A stretch of 39,636 bases of DNA from an uncultured Bacteroidales bacterium (lineage in GTDB: Bacteria; Bacteroidota; Bacteroidia; Bacteroidales; P3), in NCBI GenBank assembly GCA_900317955.1, contig ONIP01000022.1, positions 1 through 39,636 of the forward strand, given 5' to 3'. A program made the position numbers and the translations under genes. How positions within the stretch are numbered: the first letter of the stretch is position 1; each line of letters opens with the position of its first letter. This document shows, piece after piece, positions 17,553-25,900 of this stretch. The notes beneath the pieces were generated by a model. It was not told the DNA's origin, made no database searches, and saw only the letters and a program-made list of their open reading frames with translations.

Positions 17553-17627
17553 ATAATCACCTGTGGATGATGAGTTCCTTAATCGGGGGGAGGAGCCTCC
17601 CGTGCATTTAATTTCTTAAATTACTTA

Positions 17628-18623
17628 TTAAGGTACATCTACACGGTTCAGAATCTCATTCACGATTTCCTCGCTGGTTACGTTCTCGGCTTCGGCTTCG
17701 TAGGTCAGTCCAATACGGTGGCGTAACACATCCATTGCCATGGCTCTGACATCTTCAGGAATAACATATCCGCGGCGGCGCATAAAAGCGTATGCTTTCG
17801 ATGCAAGTGCCAGGTTGATGCTTCCACGGGGAGAGGCGCCGTAACCTATAAAACCCTTCAGCCGTTCCAGGCCGTACTGCTCAGGGAAACGTGTGGCAAA
17901 GATAATTTCGGTGATGTAGTTCTCGATTTTCTCGTCCATATACACCTCACGCACCAGGTTGCGGGCTTTGATGATGTCGGCAGGGGTCAGAATGGGGCGT
18001 TGTTTGGCGGCGGGACTGCCCATCTGTTGGTGCAGAATCATCCGTTCTTCATCTTTTTGAGGATAGGTGATAACGACCTTCAGCATGAAACGGTCTACCT
18101 GAGCCTCGGGGAGAGGATAAGTACCTTCCTGTTCTATGGGGTTCTGTGTTGCCATAACCAAGAAAGGTTCGTCAAGACTATAAGTATTCTCACCGATAGT
18201 TACCTGCCGTTCCTGCATGGCTTCCAGAAGTGCGCTCTGAACCTTAGCGGGGGCTCTGTTGATTTCATCGGCGAGGATGAAATTGGAAAAGATAGGTCCT
18301 TTCTTCACGTTGAAGGACTCTGTTTTCTGGCTGTAAATCATAGTGCCCAGCAAGTCGGCGGGCAGCAAGTCGGGAGTGAACTGTATACGACTGAATTTTG
18401 CATCTATAGCATTGGCAAGGGAAGTGATGGTAAGCGTTTTTGCCAAGCCCGGCACACCTTCGAGCAGAATATGCCCATTGCTCAGTAAACCAATCATCAA
18501 ACTTTCAATCATGTGCTTCTGCCCTATAATATTCTTTCGAAGTTCAAGGGTCAGTGCATCCACAAAAGCGCTCTCGTTCGCGATGCGCTCATTCAATTCT
18601 TGAATATTGACAAAACTTTCCAT
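17628..18623 (-). CDS. moxR: MoxR-family AAA+ ATPase
   Basis: This 331-aa protein has Walker A GVPGLAKT (about residue 57-64), Walker B FILADEINRA (about 109-118), sensor 1 ATQNPIEQEGTYPLPEAQVD (about 152-171) and a sensor 2 region near FIGYGASPRGSINLA. These features define the MoxR family. MoxR ATPases act as chaperones for VWA-containing partner complexes. Here it is the promoter-proximal gene of the bat locus and diverges from the T9SS gene. Length is standard. Confidence 0.95.
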   Translation of the reverse strand: MESFVNIQELNERIANESAFVDALTLELRKNIIGQKHMIESLMIGLLSNGHILLEGVPGLAKTLTITSLANAIDAKFSRIQFTPDLLPADLLGTMIYSQKTESFNVKKGPIFSNFILADEINRAPAKVQSALLEAMQERQVTIGENTYSLDEPFLVMATQNPIEQEGTYPLPEAQVDRFMLKVVITYPQKDEERMILHQQMGSPAAKQRPILTPADIIKARNLVREVYMDEKIENYITEIIFATRFPEQYGLERLKGFIGYGASPRGSINLALASKAYAFMRRRGYVIPEDVRAMAMDVLRHRIGLTYEAEAENVTSEEIVNEILNRVDVP

Positions 18624-18848
18624 ATAATTTTAATTGTTTCAATACATTTTATTTTTTTATTGTTCCCGCGAGGGTGCATGCACCAATCTGGAAAGGATTC
18701 GGAAGACGTAACGCAGCGGCCTCCATTGGTAGTATGCCCTTCGTTTTTTTTTTTCGCTTTGATAACGCCATCCCTTTTTTTTTATTGCTAAAAGTACACT
18801 TTTTTTGTTTTTTTAGCATGAAAACCTCGCTATTATAGAAAAAAAATG

Positions 18849-18856
18849 TATCTTTG
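18849..18856 (+). promoter_or_regulatory. Promoter -7 box of the large T9SS gene
   Basis: TATCTTTG matches TAnnTTTG and lies in an A/T-rich stretch 53 bases before the ATG at 18910. No clear -33 TTG is seen at the usual distance; the nearest TTG, at 18805, is too far. The rest of the 286-base divergent gap to moxR has long T tracts but no gene. Confidence 0.55.
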
Positions 18857-18909
18857 CTAATTATAATACTACAACGAAAATTGAATATCTAATTAAATAT
18901 TAAAATCTT

Positions 18910-21900
18910 ATGAAAAGTAGAAAAGTACTTCTCGGCTTGATTGTGGGCTGCTTTGTCTGCCTTGCAGGCACAGCTACCGCCCAAAAAGCGAATTTTGAAA
19001 GCAACAAACTGGTTGAAATCGGTCCCGACAATATCGGTGGACGTGTGACCTCCATTGTGGCCTACAGCGACGATACTTCCAGCGTGCTCTTTGCCGGTGC
19101 TGCCACTGGTGGTTTATATACCCGTACCGATAAATCCCAAGACATTTGGCAGTATCTTCCCTGCTATGTCGACGGCAAAGAACTCACCCTTCCCATCAGC
19201 AGCATGCTCAAGATTAACGACAGTATCATTCTTGTCGCCACAGGTGAGAGCTACTATAACAAAGGAAACAAACTGAACAAAATGGCTGCTTTAGGCCGCG
19301 GCATGTTCCTTTTTAACCGCAATGACGGCAATCCCCAAACTCGTTTCACCCGCATCAGTGTCACCAACCCTGGTACCAACCTCGATGCTGATTTCGCCTC
19401 CGTCAACCACATGTCCATGATGACTGCCGGTGGTGTCAATTATGTCTACGTGGCTACTCCGAAAGGACTTTTCCGTTGGCGCATCACCCAGATGAGCGAC
19501 TGGAACAGTGCCCCCACCAAAATCTTCTCCGAAGAAGTTCGTTCGATTGTCGTTTCCAAACAGTACAACCGTGCTTTCTTCACCAGCAAGGGCAACCTTT
19601 ACAAGATTAGCGATGTTATCAACTCCTCAGCTATTGTCAATATCACCAGCAGCTGCGCCGGCTTTGGCAGTAACACCGCCAGCATCGACCTCGCCATTGC
19701 TCCTGGCCACGAAGAATTGCTCTATGCTATGGCCTCCGATGCCAATGGTATGCTGATAGGACTTTACCTCACCAAAAACACCAACAACTGGATTCTCCTT
19801 TCTTCTCCCACTGTGCTTCCCTTCAACAGCGTATCCACTGCCAAGACCAGCGGTGCTATTGCCGTCAGCCCTGTAGACTCTTCCCGCGTTTATATGGGCG
19901 GCTCCACTTTCTGGATGGGTAAAGGCTATGTCCAGAACGCTCCTTATCAATGGACCATTTCCTCTTCCAACGAAGTCCAGCTCAACTTTGGCGACTACAT
20001 GTCCTATGTTTTCTCCAATACCCGCTTCCTCCACTCCGGTATCCATGACATCGTCCCTATCGTCTATTGGAACCCTGCCACCCTCTCTTTCACCGAGGAA
20101 TATGTGATTGCCACCGATGGTGGTGTCTTCTTGGCCAAGACCGCTTCCAACGGCAACATCATCCGTTTCGAGAACTACAGCCGTGGTCTTAACACCGTTC
20201 AGATTAACAGCCTTGCTGTAAGCCCCGACGGTTCTATCATCAGCGGCGCCAACAGCAACGCATGCCCCTACATCGAAGCCCGTGTTGAGCACGACAGCGG
20301 CTTCAACGATAACACTTGGTACGACCACTCTGGTTCCAACACCAACCACATGGCCAACATCATTTGGAAAGGTGATGGTGGTGCAGTTGCCGCTTCACGC
20401 TTCACCCAGTATCAGCCCATTTCCCGCCGTCCCATCTTTGTCTCCTCTTCCAATGGCTCTATTGGCCGTTCCTATGGTGACTACTCCAACTATACCAACA
20501 CCCAGACCTGGACCAGCGACCAGGCTTTCATGTCCGACCAGATTGAAGGCGGTCCCGCCATTGGCCAGATTTACCTCTGGGAAACTGACCACAACACTTA
20601 CACCAACGACAGCATGAGGTTCGTCATCGACACCCTTAGCTATATCCGTCGTAACGGTCAGCGCTATGACCTCTCCCAGAACTTCCGCGTTCACGCTGGT
20701 GACTCCATCGTTGTTCTCGACCCCGCTCATGCACACTATCCCTTCTATCATGTTTTCGACCACAATTTCGTAGTCCGTGAAGAGATGGTTCACACCGTTC
20801 CCCAGCCCTACCTCAGCCGTTTGCTTGCCGTTACCGTTGAGAACGACATGCCCCGCAACACCAATGTTTCCTACTGCTGGTTCCCCACCGACTTCCGCAA
20901 GGTTTTCGAAAACTCCAACGAGACTCGTTTCTGGAGCCACATCTATGGTGTCAACGGTGCTCTTGAGCCCACCCTGTTTGTCCGTTACACCGCCATGTCA
21001 CAAGACGGTGACTGTGCCTTTATCGTTGTTGAAAATACCGACCGCGATCAGTCCTATGTTGTCCGTGTCCGTGGCTTGAACAATATCGACTACAGCCAGA
21101 ATATCTCCACCATTCGTGATGCTTCCAACTACAAAATCAGCAACCGTGTCACTGACATCGACACTCTGATGGCTTCCGACACCAGCCGCTTCTTCGCACG
21201 CCGCATCTCTTCCATCGTTGTTGACCAGCGTCCTGGCGTGGATGGTATTGTCCTTACCTTCGACGGTTATGGCAAAACCGGTGCCAACATGGTATATATA
21301 AGCAACGCCTCTGCCGAAAATTACCGTATCAGCGACATCTCTGTCCCCGCTTCCATGCCTGTTTACAGTGCACTTGTTGAGTACACCACTGGTGCCATTT
21401 TTGCCGGTACTGAGGACGGTGTCTTCAAAGCTAATAGCGTCAACGCTCCCAGTTGGACCGAATACGGCGATTTCCGCGGCGTCCCCGTTACCTCTATGTA
21501 TCAGGTAACCTGCGACCTCCCCATGATTAAATACGTTGATCATGACGGTGTCAGCGAGGAACTCTATGTCTTCCCCCGCACCAAATGGAGCAAAGCCATT
21601 TATTTTGGCACCTATGGCCGTGGTATCTTCATGGACAGCACCTATGTCACCGACCACAACAACGAGATTGTAACTCCCGATGTCTATCTTGACATCCCCA
21701 CCGTCTCTTCCGTCAGCGACAACAGCGTTCGCTTCTATCCCAACCCTGCTGTTGACCGTGCCACCATGGAAATCAATGTTGGCAAAGCTGGCAAAGCCAG
21801 TGTTGTCATCTACGACCTCAGCGGTAAAGTAGTCTATCGTGAAAACCTCGGTAGCCTCTCCGAAGGTCTCCATACCCGCACCGTTGACTGCCAGTCCTTG

Positions 21901-21972
21901 CCCCACGGCATGTACTTGGTCAATGTTGTAATCGGAAGCCAGAAAGCCACTTCGAAATTAGTTGTAAGATAA
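18910..21972 (+). CDS. Large secreted beta-propeller-like protein with T9SS type A sorting domain
   Basis: This 1020-aa protein has a signal peptide (MKSRKVLLGLIVGCFVCLAG..AQ). The long body contains repeated propeller-like strands, such as VEIGPDNIGGRVTSIVAYS, SSVLFAGAATGGLYTRTD and AIFAGTEDGVFKANS, resembling sortilin/BNR-type propellers. The C-terminal 80 residues (from about 940) are a type A T9SS signal: SVRFYPNPAVDRATMEI, ASVVIYDLSGKVVYREN, GLHTRTVDC and LPHGMYLVNVVIG..KLVVR. It should be exported by the type IX system and anchored or released at the surface. Third codon positions are strongly C-rich compared with neighbours, which hints at high expression. The ligand or role is not visible. 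Confidence 0.9.
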   Translation: MKSRKVLLGLIVGCFVCLAGTATAQKANFESNKLVEIGPDNIGGRVTSIVAYSDDTSSVLFAGAATGGLYTRTDKSQDIWQYLPCYVDGKELTLPISSMLKINDSIILVATGESYYNKGNKLNKMAALGRGMFLFNRNDGNPQTRFTRISVTNPGTNLDADFASVNHMSMMTAGGVNYVYVATPKGLFRWRITQMSDWNSAPTKIFSEEVRSIVVSKQYNRAFFTSKGNLYKISDVINSSAIVNITSSCAGFGSNTASIDLAIAPGHEELLYAMASDANGMLIGLYLTKNTNNWILLSSPTVLPFNSVSTAKTSGAIAVSPVDSSRVYMGGSTFWMGKGYVQNAPYQWTISSSNEVQLNFGDYMSYVFSNTRFLHSGIHDIVPIVYWNPATLSFTEEYVIATDGGVFLAKTASNGNIIRFENYSRGLNTVQINSLAVSPDGSIISGANSNACPYIEARVEHDSGFNDNTWYDHSGSNTNHMANIIWKGDGGAVAASRFTQYQPISRRPIFVSSSNGSIGRSYGDYSNYTNTQTWTSDQAFMSDQIEGGPAIGQIYLWETDHNTYTNDSMRFVIDTLSYIRRNGQRYDLSQNFRVHAGDSIVVLDPAHAHYPFYHVFDHNFVVREEMVHTVPQPYLSRLLAVTVENDMPRNTNVSYCWFPTDFRKVFENSNETRFWSHIYGVNGALEPTLFVRYTAMSQDGDCAFIVVENTDRDQSYVVRVRGLNNIDYSQNISTIRDASNYKISNRVTDIDTLMASDTSRFFARRISSIVVDQRPGVDGIVLTFDGYGKTGANMVYISNASAENYRISDISVPASMPVYSALVEYTTGAIFAGTEDGVFKANSVNAPSWTEYGDFRGVPVTSMYQVTCDLPMIKYVDHDGVSEELYVFPRTKWSKAIYFGTYGRGIFMDSTYVTDHNNEIVTPDVYLDIPTVSSVSDNSVRFYPNPAVDRATMEINVGKAGKASVVIYDLSGKVVYRENLGSLSEGLHTRTVDCQSLPHGMYLVNVVIGSQKATSKLVVR

Positions 21973-21988
21973 CAATAATTAGATAAGA

Positions 21989-22022
21989 AAAGAGGTACTG
22001 GCACTCTCAGTACCTCTTTTTT
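21989..22022 (+). terminator. Rho-independent terminator after the T9SS gene
   Basis: AAAGAGGTACTG (21989-22000) pairs perfectly with CAGTACCTCTTT (22008-22019) across a 7-nt loop. A T run overlaps the stem end. It lies 16 bases after the stop codon. Confidence 0.9.
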
Positions 22023-22048
22023 ATATTCACTCATTATTTATTCACTCG

Positions 22049-23326
22049 ATGCAAACAAATCTTGTACAAGAACTCCAATGGCGTGGCATGATTCACGACA
22101 TTATGCCGGGCACAGAAGAACAATTAAACAAAGAGGTAACCACAGCATACGTCGGCATAGACCCTACCGCTGACTCACTTCATATCGGCCATTTGGTCAG
22201 TATTATGCTTCTCAAACACCTCCAGATGGCTGGCCACAAGCCCCTTGCCGTTGTCGGTGGTGCTACGGGCATGATTGGCGACCCCTCTTTCAAAGCCGCC
22301 GAGCGCAAACTCCTCACCGTCGACGAAGTCCAGCACAACGTTAGTTGCATCCGTCAGCAGCTTTCCAAGTTCCTTGATTTCGACAACCCTGTCAATGGGG
22401 CAGAGATATGCAACAACTATGACTGGATGAAGGACTATCTCTTCCTCGACTTCATTCGTGATGTGGGCAAGCATATCACCGTCAACTATATGATGACCAA
22501 AGACTCCGTCAAGAAACGTCTTGAGACGGGGCTCTCCTTTACCGAGTTCAGCTACCAGCTGCTCCAGGCCTACGACTACCTTGTTCTGTATCGCACCAAG
22601 GGATGCCGTCTGCAAATGGGCGGCTCCGACCAATGGGGTAACATCACCACTGGCACCGAGCTTATTCGTCGTATGGAAGGTGGCGATGCTTTTGCACTTA
22701 CCTGCCCGCTTATCACCAAAGCCGACGGCACGAAGTTTGGCAAGACCGAGGGTGGCAACGTTTGGCTTGACCCTGCTAAGACCAGTCCCTACAAGTTTTA
22801 TCAGTTCTGGCTTAATTGTTCCGATGTGGATGCTGCAAGATATATACGTATCTTCACGCTTCTGAGTCGCGAGGAAATAGAAGAATGCGAGCGTCAGGCT
22901 GCTGAGGCTCCCGAGAAGCGCATCCTGCAAAGAGCGTTGGCCAAGGACATCACCTGCCGGGTTCACTCGCAACATGATTATGACATGGCGGTGTCGGCTT
23001 CCGAGCTGCTGTTTGGCAAAGGTACTACCGAGCAACTGAATAGTCTTGACCGCGACCTAATGCTTACTGTTTTCGAAGGAGTGCCGCAGTTTGGTGTTTC
23101 CCGTGCTACAATCGAGAACGGCGTCTCGCTTATTGATTTGGCTGCTGAGACAGGAATGTTCGCTTCCAAGGGCGAAATCCGTCGCGAGCTGAAGCAGAAC
23201 TCCATCTCCGTAAACAAAGTGAAAGTTGGCGAGGATTGCCGCCTCACCGCATCTGACATTCTTTCGTGTGGGAGCATCCTCATTCAGAAAGGCAAGAAAT
23301 CCTATTACCTGTTAAATGTAGAATAG
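22049..23326 (+). CDS. tyrS: Tyrosyl-tRNA synthetase
   Basis: This 425-aa class I aminoacyl-tRNA synthetase charges tRNA-Tyr. The HIGH motif is LHIGH (residues 44-48). The tyrosine pocket includes [22 protein letters not shown] is diagnostic for TyrS. The KMSKS loop is KFGKT (about 229-233). The C-terminal S4 RNA-binding domain (about 355-425) includes [14 protein letters not shown]. Length fits the bacterial TyrZ/TyrS type. It stands between two strong terminators, so it is probably transcribed alone. Confidence 0.97.
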   Translation: MQTNLVQELQWRGMIHDIMPGTEEQLNKEVTTAYVGIDPTADSLHIGHLVSIMLLKHLQMAGHKPLAVVGGATGMIGDPSFKAAERKLLTVDEVQHNVSCIRQQLSKFLDFDNPVNGAEICNNYDWMKDYLFLDFIRDVGKHITVNYMMTKDSVKKRLETGLSFTEFSYQLLQAYDYLVLYRTKGCRLQMGGSDQWGNITTGTELIRRMEGGDAFALTCPLITKADGTKFGKTEGGNVWLDPAKTSPYKFYQFWLNCSDVDAARYIRIFTLLSREEIEECERQAAEAPEKRILQRALAKDITCRVHSQHDYDMAVSASELLFGKGTTEQLNSLDRDLMLTVFEGVPQFGVSRATIENGVSLIDLAAETGMFASKGEIRRELKQNSISVNKVKVGEDCRLTASDILSCGSILIQKGKKSYYLLNVE

Positions 23327-23345
23327 GCATATTTTATAAAAATTG

Positions 23346-23385
23346 AAAAGGAGGGACGCCTTGAGTAGGAGTCCCTCCTTTTTTT
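23346..23385 (+). terminator. Rho-independent terminator after tyrS
   Basis: AAAAGGAGGGAC (23346-23357) pairs with GTCCCTCCTTTT (23371-23382) around a 13-nt loop, followed by further T residues. It starts 20 bases after the tyrS stop codon. Confidence 0.9.
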
Positions 23386-23691
23386 GCAAGTTATTGCATA
23401 GTCTAAGTCGGAATTTAAAAGTAACACTGTCGTCTTTTCTGACTTTTTCGATTTGCTGTAGGTAGTGATGTCGTCAGTTCTAATTCCTTCGTGTCTTTCG
23501 GTGCCCCTTTTTTGGTGGTTTAGTATTTTTCCAATTCATCCCTTAAATTATATTATAAACTATAAAAATGAAGTTATAATAACTTGTATTTTGCATGTAT
23601 TAGTAAAAAAAATATATATATCAATCTGTTGATTTGTACCTGTTTACAGTTCGAATCTTATCTTAAAAGGCATTAGTATCGAAAAAATGTG
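23386..23691. other. A/T-rich intergenic region, nothing recognised
   Basis: About 300 bases between the tyrS terminator and the promoter box at 23692. I find no ORF of convincing length, tRNA or repeat. A weak hairpin (AAGTC/GACTT enclosing AAAAG/CTTTT, about 23404-23450) is followed by a few T residues. The right half is very A/T-rich (about 23540-23640), as expected upstream of a promoter. Confidence 0.5.
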
Positions 23692-23699
23692 TATATTTG
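23692..23699 (+). promoter_or_regulatory. Promoter -7 box upstream of the Ter cluster leader
   Basis: TATATTTG fits TAnnTTTG, with an A/T-rich upstream flank and no clear -33 TTG. Transcription from here would give a leader of about 300 bases before the first terD gene at 24008. That is unusually long and contains the nested hairpin at 23761-23915. Confidence 0.55.
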
Positions 23700-23760
23700 C
23701 ATTTAGTTTCGACACGAGTAAAGTCGAGCTATGCAAAGAAAAAGCATTTGTATAGATTCA

Positions 23761-23915
23761 ACGTGGAATTTGCCCAAATTACTATGTTAGAAGAATCTTC
23801 AATACTGATGCCTTTTGCGTGTTTGAATATGTTTTGGCCTATGGCCTTGGCATATTACGAGCATGGATAAGGTTCAAAGGTTTCTATTCTAACAGGTCGG
23901 GCAAAACCTCCACGT
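23761..23915 (+). ncRNA. Candidate structured leader RNA or small RNA upstream of the Ter cluster
   Basis: A series of nested complementary segments converges on one centre: ACGTGG (23761-23766) with CCACGT (23910-23915), TTTGCCC (23769-23775) with GGGCAAA (23899-23905), TGTTAGAA (23785-23792) with TTCTAACA (23887-23894), TTTGAA (23822-23827) with TTCAAA (23873-23878), and an apical hairpin ATATG/CATAT enclosing GGCC-TAT-GGCC (23827-23855). This gives a rod with internal loops, about 155 nt. A further hairpin, TCGAC/GTCGA (23709-23727), lies 5'. It could be a regulatory leader, an independent rod-like sRNA such as a 6S-type RNA, or a palindromic mobile remnant. I cannot assign it to a known class. 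Confidence 0.45.
23784..23870 (+). CDS. Possible 28-aa leader peptide inside the structured region
   Basis: ATG at 23784 opens a 28-codon frame, MLEESSILMPFACLNMFWPM followed by ALAYYEHG, ending at TAA 23868-23870. It covers the 5' arm and loop of the nested hairpin, so translation would unfold the structure. A second tiny frame starts at 23864. The peptide has no recognisable family and may be a chance ORF. Confidence 0.2.
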   Translation: MLEESSILMPFACLNMFWPMALAYYEHG

Positions 23916-24007
23916 ATGGAAACTAGCAACATTGATTCCATGCTTTTTTATTTGAATTAAAAATTGCAAGTTCGGGAGTCAGGCTTGCTGACAAAAGGCA
24001 ATAGGCT

Positions 24008-24568
24008 ATGGCTATCAATTTGCAGAAAGGCCAACGCATTGAAATAGGCTTACAAAAAGTCGGCGTTGGATTGGGATGGGATCCTAATGAAGGTACGGGT
24101 TTTGACTTTGACCTTGACGCATCGGCATTTATGCTGGGCGAGAACAAGAAACTCCCACAAGACGAGTATTTTATTTTTTACAACAACAAATTATCACCTG
24201 ACGGAGCAGTTGAAGCTGGTGATGACGATCTTACTGGTGGCAACAGCGATGGTGGAGATGATGAGACCTTAATGGTTGACCTCTCCAAAGTTTCTCCAAA
24301 AATCAATGAGATTGTCTTTACTGTGACAATCCATGAGTGGGATAAGAGAAAACAAAACTTCGGCCAAGTTCGCAACTCCTATATTCGTATTTACAATGCT
24401 ATTACCAACGAAGAGATAGCCAAGTATGAACTTGATGAGGACTTCTCTATTGAGACTGCCGTTGAGTTTGGCCGTCTCTATCGCAAGAATGGCGAATGGA
24501 AGTTTGAGGCTATGGGTATCGGCTACAAGGGCGGTTTGCAGTATTTCGTTGACAAGTACGTAGGATAA
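24008..24568 (+). CDS. terD: TerD-family Ca2+-binding stress protein (copy 1)
   Basis: This 186-aa protein opens with the TerD hallmark MAINLQKGQRIEIGL. It then has GLGWDP, the metal-binding strand FDFDLDASAFML, an acidic loop with GGNSDGGDDE, and the closing ELDEDFSIETAVEFGRLYRK plus WKFEAMGIGY. These match TerD/TerZ/TerE proteins, which bind Ca2+ in two acidic loops and belong to the tellurium-resistance and general stress system. It is probably cytosolic. It is first in a run of four TerD-type genes and follows a long leader. The next terD starts 13 bases after its stop. Length is normal. Confidence 0.95.
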   Translation: MAINLQKGQRIEIGLQKVGVGLGWDPNEGTGFDFDLDASAFMLGENKKLPQDEYFIFYNNKLSPDGAVEAGDDDLTGGNSDGGDDETLMVDLSKVSPKINEIVFTVTIHEWDKRKQNFGQVRNSYIRIYNAITNEEIAKYELDEDFSIETAVEFGRLYRKNGEWKFEAMGIGYKGGLQYFVDKYVG

Positions 24569-24581
24569 AAGGGTCTGTGTT

Positions 24582-25229
24582 ATGGCAATAAACTTGGTCA
24601 AAGGTCAGCGAATAGATATTGGATTATCGAAACTGACTGTTGAATTAGGATGGAAGGTGAATCCACAGGCAGATCCTCCATATGATTTGGATGCTTCTAC
24701 TTTTTTGTTAACTGAATCAAATGAAATAGCACATGAAGTTGACTTCGTTTTCTATGGTTCCCCCAAGAAAATCAAAGTACAAACTGATGATGGAGAAGCA
24801 GAACGTCCTATCTCTAATGATAATAGCGTATTAGGATCCATTGATGATTTAGGTGACGACGATGATGATTCTGGCGAAGGTAATGAAGAGATTGAAGTGG
24901 ATTTGACTAAAACGGACTCAAAAATCCAATCAATTCTGTTCACTGCTAGCATTTATTGGGACCCATCTGACGCAAACAATCCCAAACTTGCCCCACGTGT
25001 AAAATACAATTTTGGCCAAGTAAGGGACTCTTATATCCTAATTAAAAACTCAATTACAGGAGAAGAACTTTGTAAATATGAACTCGATGAAGATTTTTCT
25101 ACTGTAAAAGGTGTTGAATTTGGACGTCTATATAGACGCAATGGTAGTTGGAAGTTTGAAGCTGTGGGAATTGGATATGCAGATGGCCTAGAACCTATTT
25201 GCAAAAAATATGCTTCAAAATTCATGTAG
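24582..25229 (+). CDS. TerD-family protein (copy 2) with expanded acidic loop
   Basis: This 215-aa protein begins MAINLVKGQRIDIGLSKL, has the DLDAS strand (YDLDASTFLL) and ends with the conserved YELDEDFSTVKGVEFGRLYR and WKFEAVGIGYADG. The loop before the central strand is enlarged and very acidic (DDLGDDDDDSGEGNEE, about residues 85-105). It replaces the shorter GGDDE loop of copy 1, so its metal affinity may differ. The codons are more A/T-rich than in copy 1, so it is an old duplicate or was acquired separately. It starts 13 bases after copy 1, in the same operon. Confidence 0.93.
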   Translation: MAINLVKGQRIDIGLSKLTVELGWKVNPQADPPYDLDASTFLLTESNEIAHEVDFVFYGSPKKIKVQTDDGEAERPISNDNSVLGSIDDLGDDDDDSGEGNEEIEVDLTKTDSKIQSILFTASIYWDPSDANNPKLAPRVKYNFGQVRDSYILIKNSITGEELCKYELDEDFSTVKGVEFGRLYRRNGSWKFEAVGIGYADGLEPICKKYASKFM

Positions 25230-25248
25230 AGAACCAAATAATAAAACT

Positions 25249-25887
25249 ATGGCAATACGATTAGAGAAATCGGGCGACCAACATCGCATCAATCTTGAAA
25301 AAGGAACTTCCTCTTTCAATGGTGAGATTAAGATTAATCTCGACTGGTCAAAAGGTGGTGGTGGTTTTTTCAAACGTCTTCTTGGAGGTGACATAGACCT
25401 TGATCTTGGTTGCTTCTATGAACTCCGAAACGGCAAGAAACAACTTATTGATGGTCTTCAGTTTGCTCACGGACAAGGAGGTCCTCGAACCGTACAAACA
25501 CGACAAGGTTGTTATGATAAAGAACCCTACATTTGGCACAAGGGTGACGACCGTGGTGGTAGTGCTGAGTCAGGAGAAACCATTCTTGTTAACCCTGCCC
25601 ATATTAATGATCTCAAACGAATCATTGTTTACACTTTCATCTATGAAGGTGCTGCCAAATGGGCAGAAACGAATGCCGTGGTGAAGGTTAGTGTGCCTGG
25701 AAATGAAGACGTGATTGTCGAGATGGGCGCACAAACCGACAGCCGAAAGTTCTGCGCCATTGCGGAGTTAGATTTCGACGGTAACAATTCCATCATGGTG
25801 AAGAAACTCGTCACCTTCCACAACGGACACGAATCGTGTGACAAAACCTACAACTGGGGATTCAAGTATCACGCTGGAACTAAATAA
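25249..25887 (+). CDS. TerA-like TerD-superfamily protein (copy 3)
   Basis: 212 aa from the ATG at 25249. I chose this start because MAIRLEK lines up with the other TerD starts; an upstream in-frame ATG at 25210 overlaps copy 2. The protein has INLDWSKGG, DIDLDLGCFYEL, YIWHKGDDRGGSAESGETI and a late IAELDFDGNN. The HxGDDRxG..SGE loop is typical of TerA-type members rather than classical TerD. It should bind divalent metal and may associate with the TerD copies. It lies 19 bases after copy 2 and 13 before copy 4. Confidence 0.88.
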   Translation: MAIRLEKSGDQHRINLEKGTSSFNGEIKINLDWSKGGGGFFKRLLGGDIDLDLGCFYELRNGKKQLIDGLQFAHGQGGPRTVQTRQGCYDKEPYIWHKGDDRGGSAESGETILVNPAHINDLKRIIVYTFIYEGAAKWAETNAVVKVSVPGNEDVIVEMGAQTDSRKFCAIAELDFDGNNSIMVKKLVTFHNGHESCDKTYNWGFKYHAGTK

Positions 25888-25900
25888 AAAAAGTAACAAT

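Noticed and set aside
20998..21906. 302-codon minus-strand frame within the T9SS gene
   Set aside because: Antisense shadow produced by C-rich codons; no domain, and the T9SS sorting domain lies on the plus strand here.
23692..24007. yybP-ykoY manganese riboswitch upstream of the Ter genes
   Set aside because: I could not find the conserved loop sequences of that class; the nested stems are a different arrangement.
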